This document shows positions 44,303 to 53,523 of a stretch of 64,000 bases of DNA, in pieces (within the stretch, counting starts at the first letter, position 1; each line of letters begins with the position of its first letter). Source of the DNA: Streptomyces bottropensis ATCC 25435 (GTDB lineage Bacteria; Actinomycetota; Actinomycetes; Streptomycetales; Streptomycetaceae). The DNA is taken from NCBI RefSeq assembly GCF_000383595.1, contig NZ_KB911581.1, forward strand, positions 1,715,727-1,779,726. Direction: 5' to 3'. The position numbers and the translations under genes are program-made. The notes beneath the pieces are model-generated. The model made no database searches and was not told the DNA's origin. It saw only the letters and a program-made list of their open reading frames with translations.

Positions 44303-45710
44303 CGAGGTGACCCACGGGACTTCGGTGGGAGAGTCCCGTGCGAGATCCGGACCGCGGCACGCGGCACCCAGGAAGCCCCTTCTCACCCGGCTGAACATGC
44401 CGGCGGGCAAGGCGATAGCCCTGGCGGCCATGCCTACGGCGGTCCTCATGGGCATGGGCTTCACCCCCACCCTGGCACTCGCCGAGGACCCCGCGTCCAA
44501 GAGCCTGACGGCCGACGAGTACAAGGACTGCGTGACGGCCCTGGAGGCCGCCGAGGACGGCAAGGACACCTCCGCCTCCCCGACCCCGACGCCGTCCGCC
44601 TCCGCCACGGAGAGCGCCGACTCCTCGGACGACGAGGCGAAGGACGAGGACAAGCCCGCGGGCGACGACGCCGCGGACGACTCCGCCTCCGACGACACGC
44701 CCTCCGACGACTCCTCTTCGCCGGATTCAGGTTCCGACGACAAGGAGACGGGGGACGACTCCGCGCCGACGGACACCTCCGACAAGCCGGCCTCGGACGA
44801 CGCGGCCTCCGACAAGGCGGCCGCGGACACGGCGTCGGACTCCGCCTCGGAGAGCGGCAGCGGCGGCAACGTCCTGGAGGACATCGGCAGCGCGCTCGAG
44901 GACCTGTTCACGCCCGACGACAAGGAGTCGGGGAGCGACACCCCGTCCCCGTCCACCAGCCCGTCCCCGTCGCCCTCGGCGGCGGACAGCGGCTCCGGCG
45001 AGGACACGGACGACGACAAGGACTCCGGCAAGGACGGCAAGGGCTCCGTCGACGTCACCGACAAGGTCGAGGACTCCGCCAAGGACGTCACCGGCACCGC
45101 CGACGACGAGACCGACGAGAAGACCGACGACAAGACCGACAAGGCCGACGACGCCGAGGACACGGCGAAGGACACCGCCGCCGACGCCACCGCGACGCCG
45201 AGCCCGTCCCCGAGCGAGAGCACGGACCTGGACGACTGCTTCGTCGCCACGGACGACGAGAGCGGCGTCGAGAAGGGCATCCCCGCGCTGCCCTCCGACC
45301 CCTGGTACCTGAACGCAAGCTCGCTGCTCCTCAAGGGCGCCGACTACAAGGGCGTCGTCAAGGTGCGGACCGCCGACGGCAAGGTCAAGGAGGTGCTGAA
45401 GTACGTCATCTCCGACGGCACCGACATCGGCGACCTCCACCAGACGGTCGACGACAAGCAGGCCGGCGTGACCTACCACGTGCAGGCCGGCAAGGGCACG
45501 ACGTCCACCATCCGCGACGGCCAGACGGTCATGTACACCGAGAGCATCTCCGGCAACCTGCTCGGTCTGATCCCGGTGACCTTCGACCCGAAGCACCCGC
45601 CGCCGCTGAACATCCCGCTGATCTACTTCACCAAGGTGAAGGTCGTCCAGGCGGGCCAGTTCGGCGGGACGCTCACCGTGCCGGGGCTGCACCAGTTCAC
45701 CACCAAGTGA
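44292..45710 (+). CDS. Secreted acidic Ser/Asp-rich repeat protein
   Basis: 472 residues from GTG 44292, GGGAGG four bases upstream. A long signal region (LTRLNMPAGKAIALAAMPTA...) ends near TLALAEDP. The middle 250 residues are low-complexity, mostly Ser, Asp, Lys, Ala and Thr (such as DSASDDTPSDDSSSPDSGSD) with Pro/Ser runs. A folded C-terminal domain of about 140 residues (DPWYLNASSLLLKGADYKGV to LTVPGLHQFTTK) is basic-leaning. The acidic stalk would span the wall and present that domain. Function unknown; it probably works with DUF6230 and DUF6114. Confidence 0.85.
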   Translation: MPADEVTHGTSVGESRARSGPRHAAPRKPLLTRLNMPAGKAIALAAMPTAVLMGMGFTPTLALAEDPASKSLTADEYKDCVTALEAAEDGKDTSASPTPTPSASATESADSSDDEAKDEDKPAGDDAADDSASDDTPSDDSSSPDSGSDDKETGDDSAPTDTSDKPASDDAASDKAAADTASDSASESGSGGNVLEDIGSALEDLFTPDDKESGSDTPSPSTSPSPSPSAADSGSGEDTDDDKDSGKDGKGSVDVTDKVEDSAKDVTGTADDETDEKTDDKTDKADDAEDTAKDTAADATATPSPSPSESTDLDDCFVATDDESGVEKGIPALPSDPWYLNASSLLLKGADYKGVVKVRTADGKVKEVLKYVISDGTDIGDLHQTVDDKQAGVTYHVQAGKGTTSTIRDGQTVMYTESISGNLLGLIPVTFDPKHPPPLNIPLIYFTKVKVVQAGQFGGTLTVPGLHQFTTK

Positions 45711-45770
45711 GCACCCGCCTCCCCGCGGCCCGCTGAGCGCCGCACAGGACCCTTCCGGGAGCCGCACAGA

Positions 45771-45805
45771 CCGAGGGCGCCCCCTGTTCCAGGGGGCGCC
45801 CTCGG
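45771..45805. terminator. Bidirectional terminator between the acidic protein gene and pyk
   Basis: A perfect 15-bp stem (45771-45785 with 45791-45805) around GTTCC lies between convergent genes. Confidence 0.92.
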
Positions 45806-45832
45806 CGCTCTTGCGGACGATCTCGGGCCGCG

Positions 45833-47263
45833 TCAGTCGCGGGCGCCGCCGCCCAGGTGGTGCACCCGGACCATGTTGGTCGTGCCCGGGACACCGGGGG
45901 GCGAGCCGGCGGTGATGACCGCGATGTCGCCCTCCTGGAAGCGCTTGAGCTTGACCATCTCCTGGTCCACCAGGTCGACCATCTCGTCGGTGCTGTTCAC
46001 GAACGGCACGACGTGCGACTCGACACCCCAGCTGAGCGCCAGCTGGTTGCGGGTGGACTCGTCGGTGGTGAACGCGACGATCGGCTGGGAGGCGCGGTAG
46101 CGCGACAGCCGGCGGGCGGTGTCACCGGACTGCGTGAAGGCGACCAGGGCCCGGCCGCCGAGGAAGTCGGCGATCTCGCAGGCGGCACGGGCGATCGAAC
46201 CACCCTGCGTCCGCGGCTTCTTGCCCGGCACCAGCGGCTGCAGGCCCTTGGAGAGCAGCTCCTGCTCGGCCACCGTGACGATCTTCGACATCGTGCGGAC
46301 CGTCTCCAGCGGGTACGCGCCCACGCTGGACTCCGCCGACAGCATGACCGCGTCCGCGCCGTCCAGGATGGCGTTGGCGACATCGGACGCCTCGGCGCGC
46401 GTGGGGCGGGAGTTGGTGATCATCGACTCCATCATCTGGGTCGCCACGATCACCGGCTTGGCGTTGCGGCGGCACAGCTCGATGAGCCGCTTCTGCACCA
46501 TGGGGACCTTTTCGAGCGGGTACTCGACGGCCAGGTCGCCACGGGCGACCATCACGCCGTCGAACGCCATCACGACGTCCTCCATGTTCTCCACGGCCTG
46601 CGGCTTCTCCACCTTGGCGATGACGGGGACCCGGCGGCCCACCTCGTCCATCACCTTGTGGACGTCCCGCACGTCCTCGGCGTCCCGCACGAAGGACAGC
46701 GCCACCAGGTCGCAGCCCATCCGCAGCGCGAAGCGCAGGTCCTCGACGTCCTTCTCGGACAGCGCCGGCACGTTGACGGCCGCGCCGGGCAGGTTGATGC
46801 CCTTGTGGTCGGAGATGACCCCGCCCTCGATGACCTCGGTCCGCACCCGCGGGCCGTCGATCTCCAGGACCTTCAGCTCGACGTTGCCGTCGTTGATGAG
46901 GATCTGGTCGCCGGGGGAGACGTCACCGGGCAGACCCTTGTACGTCGTACCGCAGATCTGCTTGTCGCCCGGCACGTCCTCGGCGGTGATGGTGAACTCG
47001 TCACCGCGCACCAGCTCCACCGGGCCCTCGGCGAAGGTCTCCAGGCGGATCTTGGGGCCCTGCAGATCGGCGAGGACACCGAGAGCCACACCGGTCTCGG
47101 CGGAGGCGGCCCGGACCCGGTCGTAGCGACCCTGGTGCTCGGCGTGGCTGCCGTGGCTGAAATTGAAACGGGCCACGTTCATGCCGGCCTCGATGAGGGC
47201 GACCAGTTGCTCGTGGGAGTCGACCGCGGGGCCGAGAGTACAGACGATTTTCGAACGGCGCAT
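45833..47263 (-). CDS. pyk: Pyruvate kinase
   Basis: Converts phosphoenolpyruvate and ADP to pyruvate and ATP, the last glycolytic step. 476 residues, ATG 47263 (MRRSKIVCTLGPAVDSHEQL). The conserved NFSHGS, the signature VIAKVEKPQAVENM with its catalytic Lys and Glu, the Mg-binding MVARGDLAVE and the C-terminal regulatory domain are present. It lies 132 bp upstream of ackA on the same strand; probably separately transcribed, given the promoter-like palindrome at 47292. Confidence 0.97.
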   Translation of the reverse strand: MRRSKIVCTLGPAVDSHEQLVALIEAGMNVARFNFSHGSHAEHQGRYDRVRAASAETGVALGVLADLQGPKIRLETFAEGPVELVRGDEFTITAEDVPGDKQICGTTYKGLPGDVSPGDQILINDGNVELKVLEIDGPRVRTEVIEGGVISDHKGINLPGAAVNVPALSEKDVEDLRFALRMGCDLVALSFVRDAEDVRDVHKVMDEVGRRVPVIAKVEKPQAVENMEDVVMAFDGVMVARGDLAVEYPLEKVPMVQKRLIELCRRNAKPVIVATQMMESMITNSRPTRAEASDVANAILDGADAVMLSAESSVGAYPLETVRTMSKIVTVAEQELLSKGLQPLVPGKKPRTQGGSIARAACEIADFLGGRALVAFTQSGDTARRLSRYRASQPIVAFTTDESTRNQLALSWGVESHVVPFVNSTDEMVDLVDQEMVKLKRFQEGDIAVITAGSPPGVPGTTNMVRVHHLGGGARD

Positions 47264-47291
47264 GGGACGATCCTATCGGTTTGTTTCGCTG

Positions 47292-47303
47292 CGGAATATT
47301 CCG
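47292..47303. promoter_or_regulatory. Palindrome in the pyk promoter region
   Basis: CGGAATATTCCG is a perfect 12-bp palindrome 29 bp before the pyk start. A further GGAAT lies at 47310-47314. On the minus strand TATTCC within it could serve as the -10 box, with TTTGCT upstream. Confidence 0.45.
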
Positions 47304-47395
47304 TCTGATGGAATAGCAAATGTGCGGCTATGCGCTCAGGCGTGTTACCGGTGTGTATTACTCGGCTGTTCTCCGCTCACTCACGTCCTCTTCGC

Positions 47396-48601
47396 TCATG
47401 TGACGACCAGGGCATACGTTTGTGTCGCGATCTCCAGTTCCTCGTCCGTCGGCACCACCGCGACCGCGACCCGGGCGCCGGCCGGCGAGATCAGCCGCGG
47501 CTCCCCACCGCGTACGGCGTTCAGCTCGCCGTCGACCGCGAGGCCCAGCCCCTCCAGGCCCGCCACGGCGGCCTCCCGCACGGGCGCGGCGTTCTCGCCG
47601 ACTCCGGCGGTGAACACGACCGCGTCCACCCGGCCGAGGACCGCGCAGTAGGCGCCGATGTACTTCTTCAGCCGGTGAATGTAGATGTCGAAGGCCAGCT
47701 TCGCCCGCTCGTCGCCCTCGTCGACACGGCGGCGAATTTCCCGCATGTCGTTGTCGCCGCACAGTCCGATCAGACCGCTCTTCTTGTTGAGGAGAGTGTC
47801 GATCTCGTCCGTGGACATTTCGCCAACGCGCATCAAATGAAAGATGACGGCCGGGTCCAGGTCTCCGGACCGTGTACCCATCACGAGTCCCTCCAAGGGC
47901 GTGAGCCCCATGGAGGTGTCCACGCACCGCCCGCCCTCGACCGCCGAGGCGGACGCCCCGTTGCCGAGGTGCAGCACGATCACGTTCACGTCCTCGGGGG
48001 CCCTGCCGAGCAGTGCGGCCGTGGCCCGGGAGACGTACGCGTGCGAGGTGCCGTGGAAGCCGTAGCGCCGGATGCGGTGGGCGTCGGCGGTCTCCACGTC
48101 GATCGCGTAACGGGCCGCGGACTCCGGCATCGTCGTGTGGAACGCGGTGTCGAAGACGGCGACCTGGGGGAGGTCGGGCCGCAGGGCCCGGGCGGTGTGG
48201 ATACCGGTGAGGTTGGCCGGGTTGTGCAGCGGCGCCACGGGGATCAGGCGCTCGATCTCGGCGAGGACGGTGTCGTCGACGACCGTCGGCTGCGTGAAGC
48301 TCTGCCCGCCGTGCACGACACGGTGCCCGATGGCGGCCAGCTCGGGGGAGTCGAGGCCGAGCCCGTCGGCCGCCAGTTCCTCGGCGACGGCCTTCAGGGC
48401 GGCCTCGTGGTCGGCGATCGGGCCGGTGCGCTCACGGGAGACGCCGCCGCCGGTGAGCGGGGTGTGCTTCAGCCGGGAGTTCTCCTCGCCGATCCGCTCG
48501 ACCAGCCCCACGGCCAGCCGGCCGCTGTCGCGCATGTCGAGCAGCTGGTACTTCACCGAGGAGGAGCCGGAGTTGAGGACGAGTACGCGGGTGGCGGTCA
48601 C
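47396..48601 (-). CDS. ackA: Acetate kinase
   Basis: Acetyl phosphate plus ADP to acetate plus ATP. 401 residues from GTG 48601 (VTATRVLVLNSGSSSVKYQL), chosen because AGGAAG lies six to seven bases upstream; GTG 48625, overlapping the pta stop (GTGA), is an in-frame alternative. Signature RVLVLNSGSSSVKYQLLD and the second signature VFDTAFHTTMPESA are clear, with the catalytic Arg in GHRVVHGG. Operon with pta. Confidence 0.96.
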   Translation of the reverse strand: MTATRVLVLNSGSSSVKYQLLDMRDSGRLAVGLVERIGEENSRLKHTPLTGGGVSRERTGPIADHEAALKAVAEELAADGLGLDSPELAAIGHRVVHGGQSFTQPTVVDDTVLAEIERLIPVAPLHNPANLTGIHTARALRPDLPQVAVFDTAFHTTMPESAARYAIDVETADAHRIRRYGFHGTSHAYVSRATAALLGRAPEDVNVIVLHLGNGASASAVEGGRCVDTSMGLTPLEGLVMGTRSGDLDPAVIFHLMRVGEMSTDEIDTLLNKKSGLIGLCGDNDMREIRRRVDEGDERAKLAFDIYIHRLKKYIGAYCAVLGRVDAVVFTAGVGENAAPVREAAVAGLEGLGLAVDGELNAVRGGEPRLISPAGARVAVAVVPTDEELEIATQTYALVVT

Positions 48602-48621
48602 GGTCTGCTTCCTGACGGGGT

Positions 48622-50787
48622 TCACTTGCCGGGGGTGCCGAGGGTGCCGGGGGTGCCGGGGGTGCCGGGGGTGCCGGGGGTGCCGGGGGTGCCGGGGGTG
48701 CCGAGGGCGGCGGTGGTCTGCGCCTGGATCGCCGTGATGGCGACCGTGGTGACGATGTCCTGGACGAGCGCGCCCCGGGACAGGTCGTTGACCGGCTTGC
48801 GCAGCCCCTGGAGGACCGGCCCGACCGCGAGCGCGCCCGCCGACCGCTGCACGGCCTTGTAGGTGTTGTTGCCGGTGTTGAGGTCCGGGAAGATCAGCAC
48901 CGTCGCCTGGCCCGCGACCTCGGAGTCCGGCAGCTTCGTCGCCGCGACACTCGGCTCGACGGCGGCGTCGTACTGGATCGGCCCCTCGATCAGCAGGTCG
49001 GGCCGTCGCGCGCGCACCAGCTCGGTGGCCTGGCGCACCTTGTCGACGTCGGCGCCCGAGCCGGAGGTTCCCGTGGAGTACGACAGCATCGCGATCCGCG
49101 GTTCGACCCCGAACTGCCGCGCGGTGGCGGCCGACTGGACGGCGATGTCGGCGAGCTGCTCGGCGTTCGGGTCCGGGTTGACCGCGCAGTCCCCGTAGAC
49201 CAGCACCTTGTCGGCGAGGCACATGAAGAACACGGACGAGACGATGTCCGCGTCCGGCCTGGTCTTGATGATCTCGAAGGCCGGGCGGATGGTGGCGGCG
49301 GTGGAGTGCACCGACCCCGACACCATCCCGTCGGCGAGCCCCTCCTGGACCATGAGCGTGCCGAAGTAGTTCACATCGGACACCACGTCGTACGCCAGCT
49401 CGACGCTGATGTTCTTGTGGGCGCGGAACCGGGCGTACTTCTCGGCGAACATGTCCCGCCACGTGGAGGTCGCCGGGTCCACCAACTGGCTGTCGCCCAG
49501 GTCGATGCCGAGGTCGGCGGCCTTCTTGCGGATCTGCTCGACCGGGCCCAGCAGCGTGAGGTCGCAGACCCCGCGCCGCAGCAGTACCTCGGCCGCGTGC
49601 AGGACGCGCTCCTCGGTCCCCTCGGGCAGGACCACGCGACGCCGTTCGGAGCGGGCCTGCTCCAGCAGCGTGTGCTCGAACATCATCGGCGTGACCCGGT
49701 CGCTGCTCGGCGCGGAGACCCGGCCCCGCAGCTCGACGGTGTCGACGTATCGCTCGAACAGCCCGAGCGCGGTCTCCGCCTTGCGCGGTGTCGCCGCGCT
49801 CAACTTGCCCTCCATGGAGAAGAGTTCGGAGGCGGTGAGGAAGGAACCCGTCTCGACGGCGACCACGGGGGTGCCGGGCGCGAGCCGGGACGCGAGGGTC
49901 AGCACCTCCTTGCTGGGCCGCTCGTTCAGGGTGAGCAGCACACCGGCGATCGGCGGGGTGCCGGCGCTGTGGGCGGCGAGGGCGCCGACGACGAGGTCCG
50001 CGCGGTCGCCGGGGGTGACGACCATGCAGCCCGGGGTCAGGGCGTTGAGGAAGTTCGGCAGCATGGCCCCGCCGAAGACGAAGTTCAGCGCGTCGCGGGC
50101 GAGGCCCGCGTCGTCGCCGAGGAGGACCTTGCCGCCGAGGGCGTGGGTGATCTGGGCGACGGTGGGCGCGGAGAGCGCCGGCTCGTCGGGCAGGACGTAA
50201 CAGGGCACGGGCAGGGGCAGCCGGGAGTCGCCGAGCCGCTCGGCTATCTCGGTGCGGTCGGCGGGCGCGACCCGGTTGACGACCATGGCGAGCACGTCGC
50301 AGCCGAGGCTCTCGTAGGCGCGGAACGCGTTGTGCGTCTCGGCGGCCACCGAATCGGCGGTCTGCTTGCGGCCGCCGACGACCGGGATGACGGAGGCGCC
50401 GAACTCGTTGGCGAGCCGGGCGTTGAGGGAGAGCTCGTCCGGGAACTGGGTGTCGGCGAAGTCCGTACCGAGGACGAGGACGACGTCGAAGTCGCGCGCG
50501 ACGGCGTGGAACCGGTCCACGAGCGTCGACACCAGCTCGCCCGTGCCGTGCTCGGCCTGGAGCGTGGACGCCTCGTGGTAGTCCATGCCGTACACGGTCG
50601 CCGGGTCCTGGGTGAGCCGGTACCGTGCGCGCAGCAGATCGAAGAGGCGGTCCGGTCCGTGGTGCAGCAGCGGCCGGAACACCCCCACCCGGTCGACCTG
50701 GCGGGTCAGGAGCTCCATGACCCCCAGCTCGACGACCTGGCGGCCGTCGCCGCGGTCGATCCCGGTCACGTACACGCTGCGCGTCAC
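48622..50787 (-). CDS. pta: Phosphate acetyltransferase with Gly-Thr-Pro repeat tail
   Basis: Acetyl-CoA plus phosphate to acetyl phosphate. 721 residues from GTG 50787 (VTRSVYVTGIDRGDGRQVVE), with GGAGAG six bases upstream. An N-terminal P-loop-like/DRTGG region (about 1-370) precedes the catalytic PTA_PTB domain (about 385-690, SVHSTAATIRPAFEIIKTRP and MLSYSTGTSGSG). The last 26 residues are a perfect repetitive tail, G-T-P repeated, ending GTLGTPGK, not part of the enzyme fold. Confidence 0.95.
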   Translation of the reverse strand: MTRSVYVTGIDRGDGRQVVELGVMELLTRQVDRVGVFRPLLHHGPDRLFDLLRARYRLTQDPATVYGMDYHEASTLQAEHGTGELVSTLVDRFHAVARDFDVVLVLGTDFADTQFPDELSLNARLANEFGASVIPVVGGRKQTADSVAAETHNAFRAYESLGCDVLAMVVNRVAPADRTEIAERLGDSRLPLPVPCYVLPDEPALSAPTVAQITHALGGKVLLGDDAGLARDALNFVFGGAMLPNFLNALTPGCMVVTPGDRADLVVGALAAHSAGTPPIAGVLLTLNERPSKEVLTLASRLAPGTPVVAVETGSFLTASELFSMEGKLSAATPRKAETALGLFERYVDTVELRGRVSAPSSDRVTPMMFEHTLLEQARSERRRVVLPEGTEERVLHAAEVLLRRGVCDLTLLGPVEQIRKKAADLGIDLGDSQLVDPATSTWRDMFAEKYARFRAHKNISVELAYDVVSDVNYFGTLMVQEGLADGMVSGSVHSTAATIRPAFEIIKTRPDADIVSSVFFMCLADKVLVYGDCAVNPDPNAEQLADIAVQSAATARQFGVEPRIAMLSYSTGTSGSGADVDKVRQATELVRARRPDLLIEGPIQYDAAVEPSVAATKLPDSEVAGQATVLIFPDLNTGNNTYKAVQRSAGALAVGPVLQGLRKPVNDLSRGALVQDIVTTVAITAIQAQTTAALGTPGTPGTPGTPGTPGTPGTLGTPGK
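48632..48703 (-). repeat. Nine-bp tandem repeat coding the pta tail
   Basis: Eight copies of a 9-bp unit (TGCC recurring at exact 9-bp steps from 48636 to 48702) encode the Gly-Thr-Pro tail. One copy has CTC (Leu). The frame is kept through ten codons of pta after the catalytic domain. Confidence 0.9.
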
Positions 50788-51055
50788 GTGTGCTCTCCGT
50801 TTCATGTGGGACGTGTAGGACGTGTGGTGCGGTTGGTGGGGGCTCGGTCGGCAGGGGTGAAAATCACCGTCGCGGCGGACAGAAACCCTCTTGACAATAC
50901 CCTTGACCATGGATAAGGCGCCCATCAGCCCGTCGTGGTGCCCGGGCGGGAGCGGACGGGCGCGGCGACCCCCTGGGAGCCGTGAAACAATCGGACTGGC
51001 TCATAAGTACCAGCACCGAGCAGGACCGATCAGGACGATCAGGAGACACAGCACG

Positions 51056-52081
51056 ATGCGTATCGGAGTTCTCACCGCAGGCGGCGACTGTCCGGGCCTG
51101 AACGCAGTGATCCGGTCGGTCGTGCACCGAGCGGTCGCCCAGTACGGCGACGAGGTCATCGGCTTCGAGGACGGCTACGCCGGCCTGCTCGACGGCCGCT
51201 ACCGCAGCCTCGACCTGGAGTCCGTCAGCGGCATCCTCGCCCTCGGCGGCACCATGCTCGGCTCCTCCCGCCTCCAGCGCGACCGCCTCCGCGAGGCCTG
51301 CGAGAACGCGCAGGACATGGCGAACCGGTTCGGTATCGACGTACTCATCCCGATCGGCGGCGAGGGCACGCTGACGGCGGCGCGGATGCTGTCGGACGCG
51401 GGCCTGCCGGTGGTCGGCGTCCCGAAGACCATCGACAACGACATCTCCTCGACGGACCGCACCTTCGGCTTCGACACGGCCGTCGGGGTCGCCACCGAGG
51501 CGATGGACCGCCTGAAGACGACCGCCGAGTCGCACCAGCGCGTGATGGTGGTCGAGGTCATGGGCCGGCACGCGGGCTGGATCGCGCTGGAGTCGGGCAT
51601 GGCGGCTGGCGTGCACGGCATCTGCCTGCCCGAGCGCGCGTTCGACCCGGCCGATCTGGTGAAGATGGTCGAGGAGCGCTTCGCGCGCGGCAAGAAGTTC
51701 GCGGTGATCTGTGTCGCCGAGGGCGCCCACCCCGCCGAGGGCTCGATGGACTACGGCCACGGCGCGATCGACCAGTTCGGCCACGAGCGCTTCCAGGGCA
51801 TCGGTACCGCGCTGGCGTACGAGCTGGAGCGCCGCCTCGGCAAGGAGGCCAAGCCGGTCATCCTCGGCCACGTCCAACGGGGCGGCACCCCGACCGCGTA
51901 CGACAGGGTGCTCGCCACCCGCTTCGGCTGGCACGCGGTGGAGGCCGCGCACCGGGCCGACTTCGGCCGGATGACCGCGCTGCGCGGCACCGACGTGGTG
52001 ATGGTGCCGCTGGCGGAGGCCGTGACCGAGCTGAAGACGGTGCCGAAGGACCGGATGGACGAGGCGGAGTCGGTGTTCTAG
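51056..52081 (+). CDS. pfkA: ATP-dependent 6-phosphofructokinase
   Basis: Phosphorylates fructose 6-phosphate, committing carbon to glycolysis. 341 residues, ATG 51056 (MRIGVLTAGGDCPGLNAVIR), AGGAGA upstream. The nucleotide loop reads IPIGGEGTLTAARM, with Gly where pyrophosphate enzymes have Asp, so ATP is the expected donor. PKTIDNDISSTD carries the catalytic Asp and the Lys typical of the actinobacterial clade. Divergent from pta across 268 bp; this is the S. coelicolor type, as I recall. Confidence 0.96.
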   Translation: MRIGVLTAGGDCPGLNAVIRSVVHRAVAQYGDEVIGFEDGYAGLLDGRYRSLDLESVSGILALGGTMLGSSRLQRDRLREACENAQDMANRFGIDVLIPIGGEGTLTAARMLSDAGLPVVGVPKTIDNDISSTDRTFGFDTAVGVATEAMDRLKTTAESHQRVMVVEVMGRHAGWIALESGMAAGVHGICLPERAFDPADLVKMVEERFARGKKFAVICVAEGAHPAEGSMDYGHGAIDQFGHERFQGIGTALAYELERRLGKEAKPVILGHVQRGGTPTAYDRVLATRFGWHAVEAAHRADFGRMTALRGTDVVMVPLAEAVTELKTVPKDRMDEAESVF

Positions 52082-52115
52082 ACCGGTTGCCGGTGAGGAG
52101 GGCGTCCCGGCCCCT

Positions 52116-52895
52116 TCAGTGGGCCGCCGTTCTCCGCACGAGTGCCCAGAAGTGGCCGACGACGTGGTCCAGGTAGTCACGGCCCGCTTCGCCGGAGTCG
52201 GTGGCGGCGGTGCCGTCGGCCCAGGTGAGGGTGGCGGTCATCAGGTCCTGGTAGTCGGTGTGCATCTCCCGCAGGACGTCCTCCAGCAGACGCCGGTCGA
52301 GGTGTCTGTCGAGGGACAGCAGCTTGAGGGCGGGCCGCACATACGCCTGCCAGCGGGTGGTCACCGCGCTGCGCAGCAGTTCCCTGAGCCGTTCCTCGCG
52401 TCCGGTGGCGACGACGAGTTCGGGGATCGTGAGATCGAGTGCGACGCCGAGGGCGGCGGACTGGCGGTCGGTGCCGCGCCACTCCTCGCTCTCCTCCATC
52501 CCCAGATAGGCGGAGACTTCGAGCCCGACCGCGCGGGCGACGTCCTCGGCGGCGATCCCCCGCGCCGTGCGGTGCTCGCGCACGGACCGGGGCGTGCCGA
52601 TGAGTTCGCTGGTCGAGCACCACAACACACCGGCGAGCGCGGTGAGTTCGGGGCCGGTGGGCGCGATGCCGCCGCGCTCCCAGGCGGCGACCAGGTCCGG
52701 GGTGACATGGGGGAGCCCGTACGAGGAGCGCATGCCGTACGCGACGTGCTCGGGCCCCATGCCGAGGGCGATACGCAGTCGCCGGGCCGCGGGGGCGTTG
52801 AAGGGCGGAGTGGGGGTGTCGGCTGTCCGGGGTTCCGGGGGCGGCTGGTGGAGCTGCCGTTCGGGTTCGTTGGCTGAACGTCGGTGCACGCGCAC
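52116..52895 (-). CDS. Helix-turn-helix (Xre-like) regulator
   Basis: 259 residues if started at GTG 52895 (VRVHRRSANEPERQ); GTG 52889 or further-upstream codons are possible, and the ribosome site is weak for all. Two HTH-like segments are visible (about 48-105 and 110-160: VRHALL-like, then REHRTARGIAAEDVARAVGL). The rest is helical. Longer in-frame starts would overlap the divergent PPOX gene and are rejected. Target unknown. Convergent with pfkA, 34 bp apart. Confidence 0.78.
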   Translation of the reverse strand: MRVHRRSANEPERQLHQPPPEPRTADTPTPPFNAPAARRLRIALGMGPEHVAYGMRSSYGLPHVTPDLVAAWERGGIAPTGPELTALAGVLWCSTSELIGTPRSVREHRTARGIAAEDVARAVGLEVSAYLGMEESEEWRGTDRQSAALGVALDLTIPELVVATGREERLRELLRSAVTTRWQAYVRPALKLLSLDRHLDRRLLEDVLREMHTDYQDLMTATLTWADGTAATDSGEAGRDYLDHVVGHFWALVRRTAAH

Positions 52896-53034
52896 ACCGT
52901 AGATCCGCGCGGCGCCGATGACTACGGGCTGTTCGGCCACAATCACGGATGGTGGGAACCCCTGGCCGGTGAGACGTCTGTGACTCGTCGGTTCCGGCGC
53001 GCCTCGGCGAGGATGCCCGGGTAGGAATGACCGC

Positions 53035-53484
53035 ATGACGAAGCTGGACGGACACATGCGCGAGCGCCTACTGGCGCCGAACTTCTGGCACTTGGCGACG
53101 GTCGGGCCGGACGGCGCGCCTCAGGTATCACCCATGTGGGTGGACATCGAGGCCGTCGGCGACACCGAACACGTCATGGTCAACACCTCCGTCGGGCGGG
53201 TGAAGGAGGAGAACCTGCGCCGCAACCCGCTGGTGTCCCTGTCCCATCACGACCCCGAGAACCCCTACGACCGGGCCGAGATCCGGGGGCGGGTGGTGCG
53301 GTTCGTGGAGGGTGACGAGGCGCTGCGCGCCATGGACCGGCTCACCCGCAAGTACATCGGGCAGGAGCGGTATCCGTGGCTGCTGCCCGGGGAGCGGCGG
53401 CTGATGATCCTGATCGAACCGCTGCGGGTACGGCGGGTCGTGGGCGTGGAGCCGTTCCGGGCGGGGGTGCTGCCGCAGGGGTGA
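53035..53484 (+). CDS. Pyridoxamine 5'-phosphate oxidase-fold (F420- or FMN-binding) protein
   Basis: 149 residues, ATG 53035 (MTKLDGHMRERLLAPNFWHL). The split-barrel start LLAPNFWHLATVGPDGAPQV with SPMWVDIE is typical of F420-dependent reductases of the PPOX/FDOR-B group. The substrate is unknown; many reduce biliverdin, menaquinone or fatty acids. The gene stands alone. Confidence 0.92.
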   Translation: MTKLDGHMRERLLAPNFWHLATVGPDGAPQVSPMWVDIEAVGDTEHVMVNTSVGRVKEENLRRNPLVSLSHHDPENPYDRAEIRGRVVRFVEGDEALRAMDRLTRKYIGQERYPWLLPGERRLMILIEPLRVRRVVGVEPFRAGVLPQG

Positions 53485-53496
53485 GGGGAGGGGACC

Positions 53497-53521
53497 CCGG
53501 CCGGCCGCGGAAGCCGGCCGG
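53497..53521. terminator. Bidirectional terminator before the sugar permease genes
   Basis: A 9-bp stem (53497-53505 with 53513-53521) of alternating GGCC/CCGG around a 7-base loop lies between convergent genes. Confidence 0.8.
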
Positions 53522-53523
53522 CC

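Noticed and set aside
48632..48703. Pta 9-bp repeats as a CRISPR array
   Set aside because: No unique spacers and the repeat is in frame in pta.
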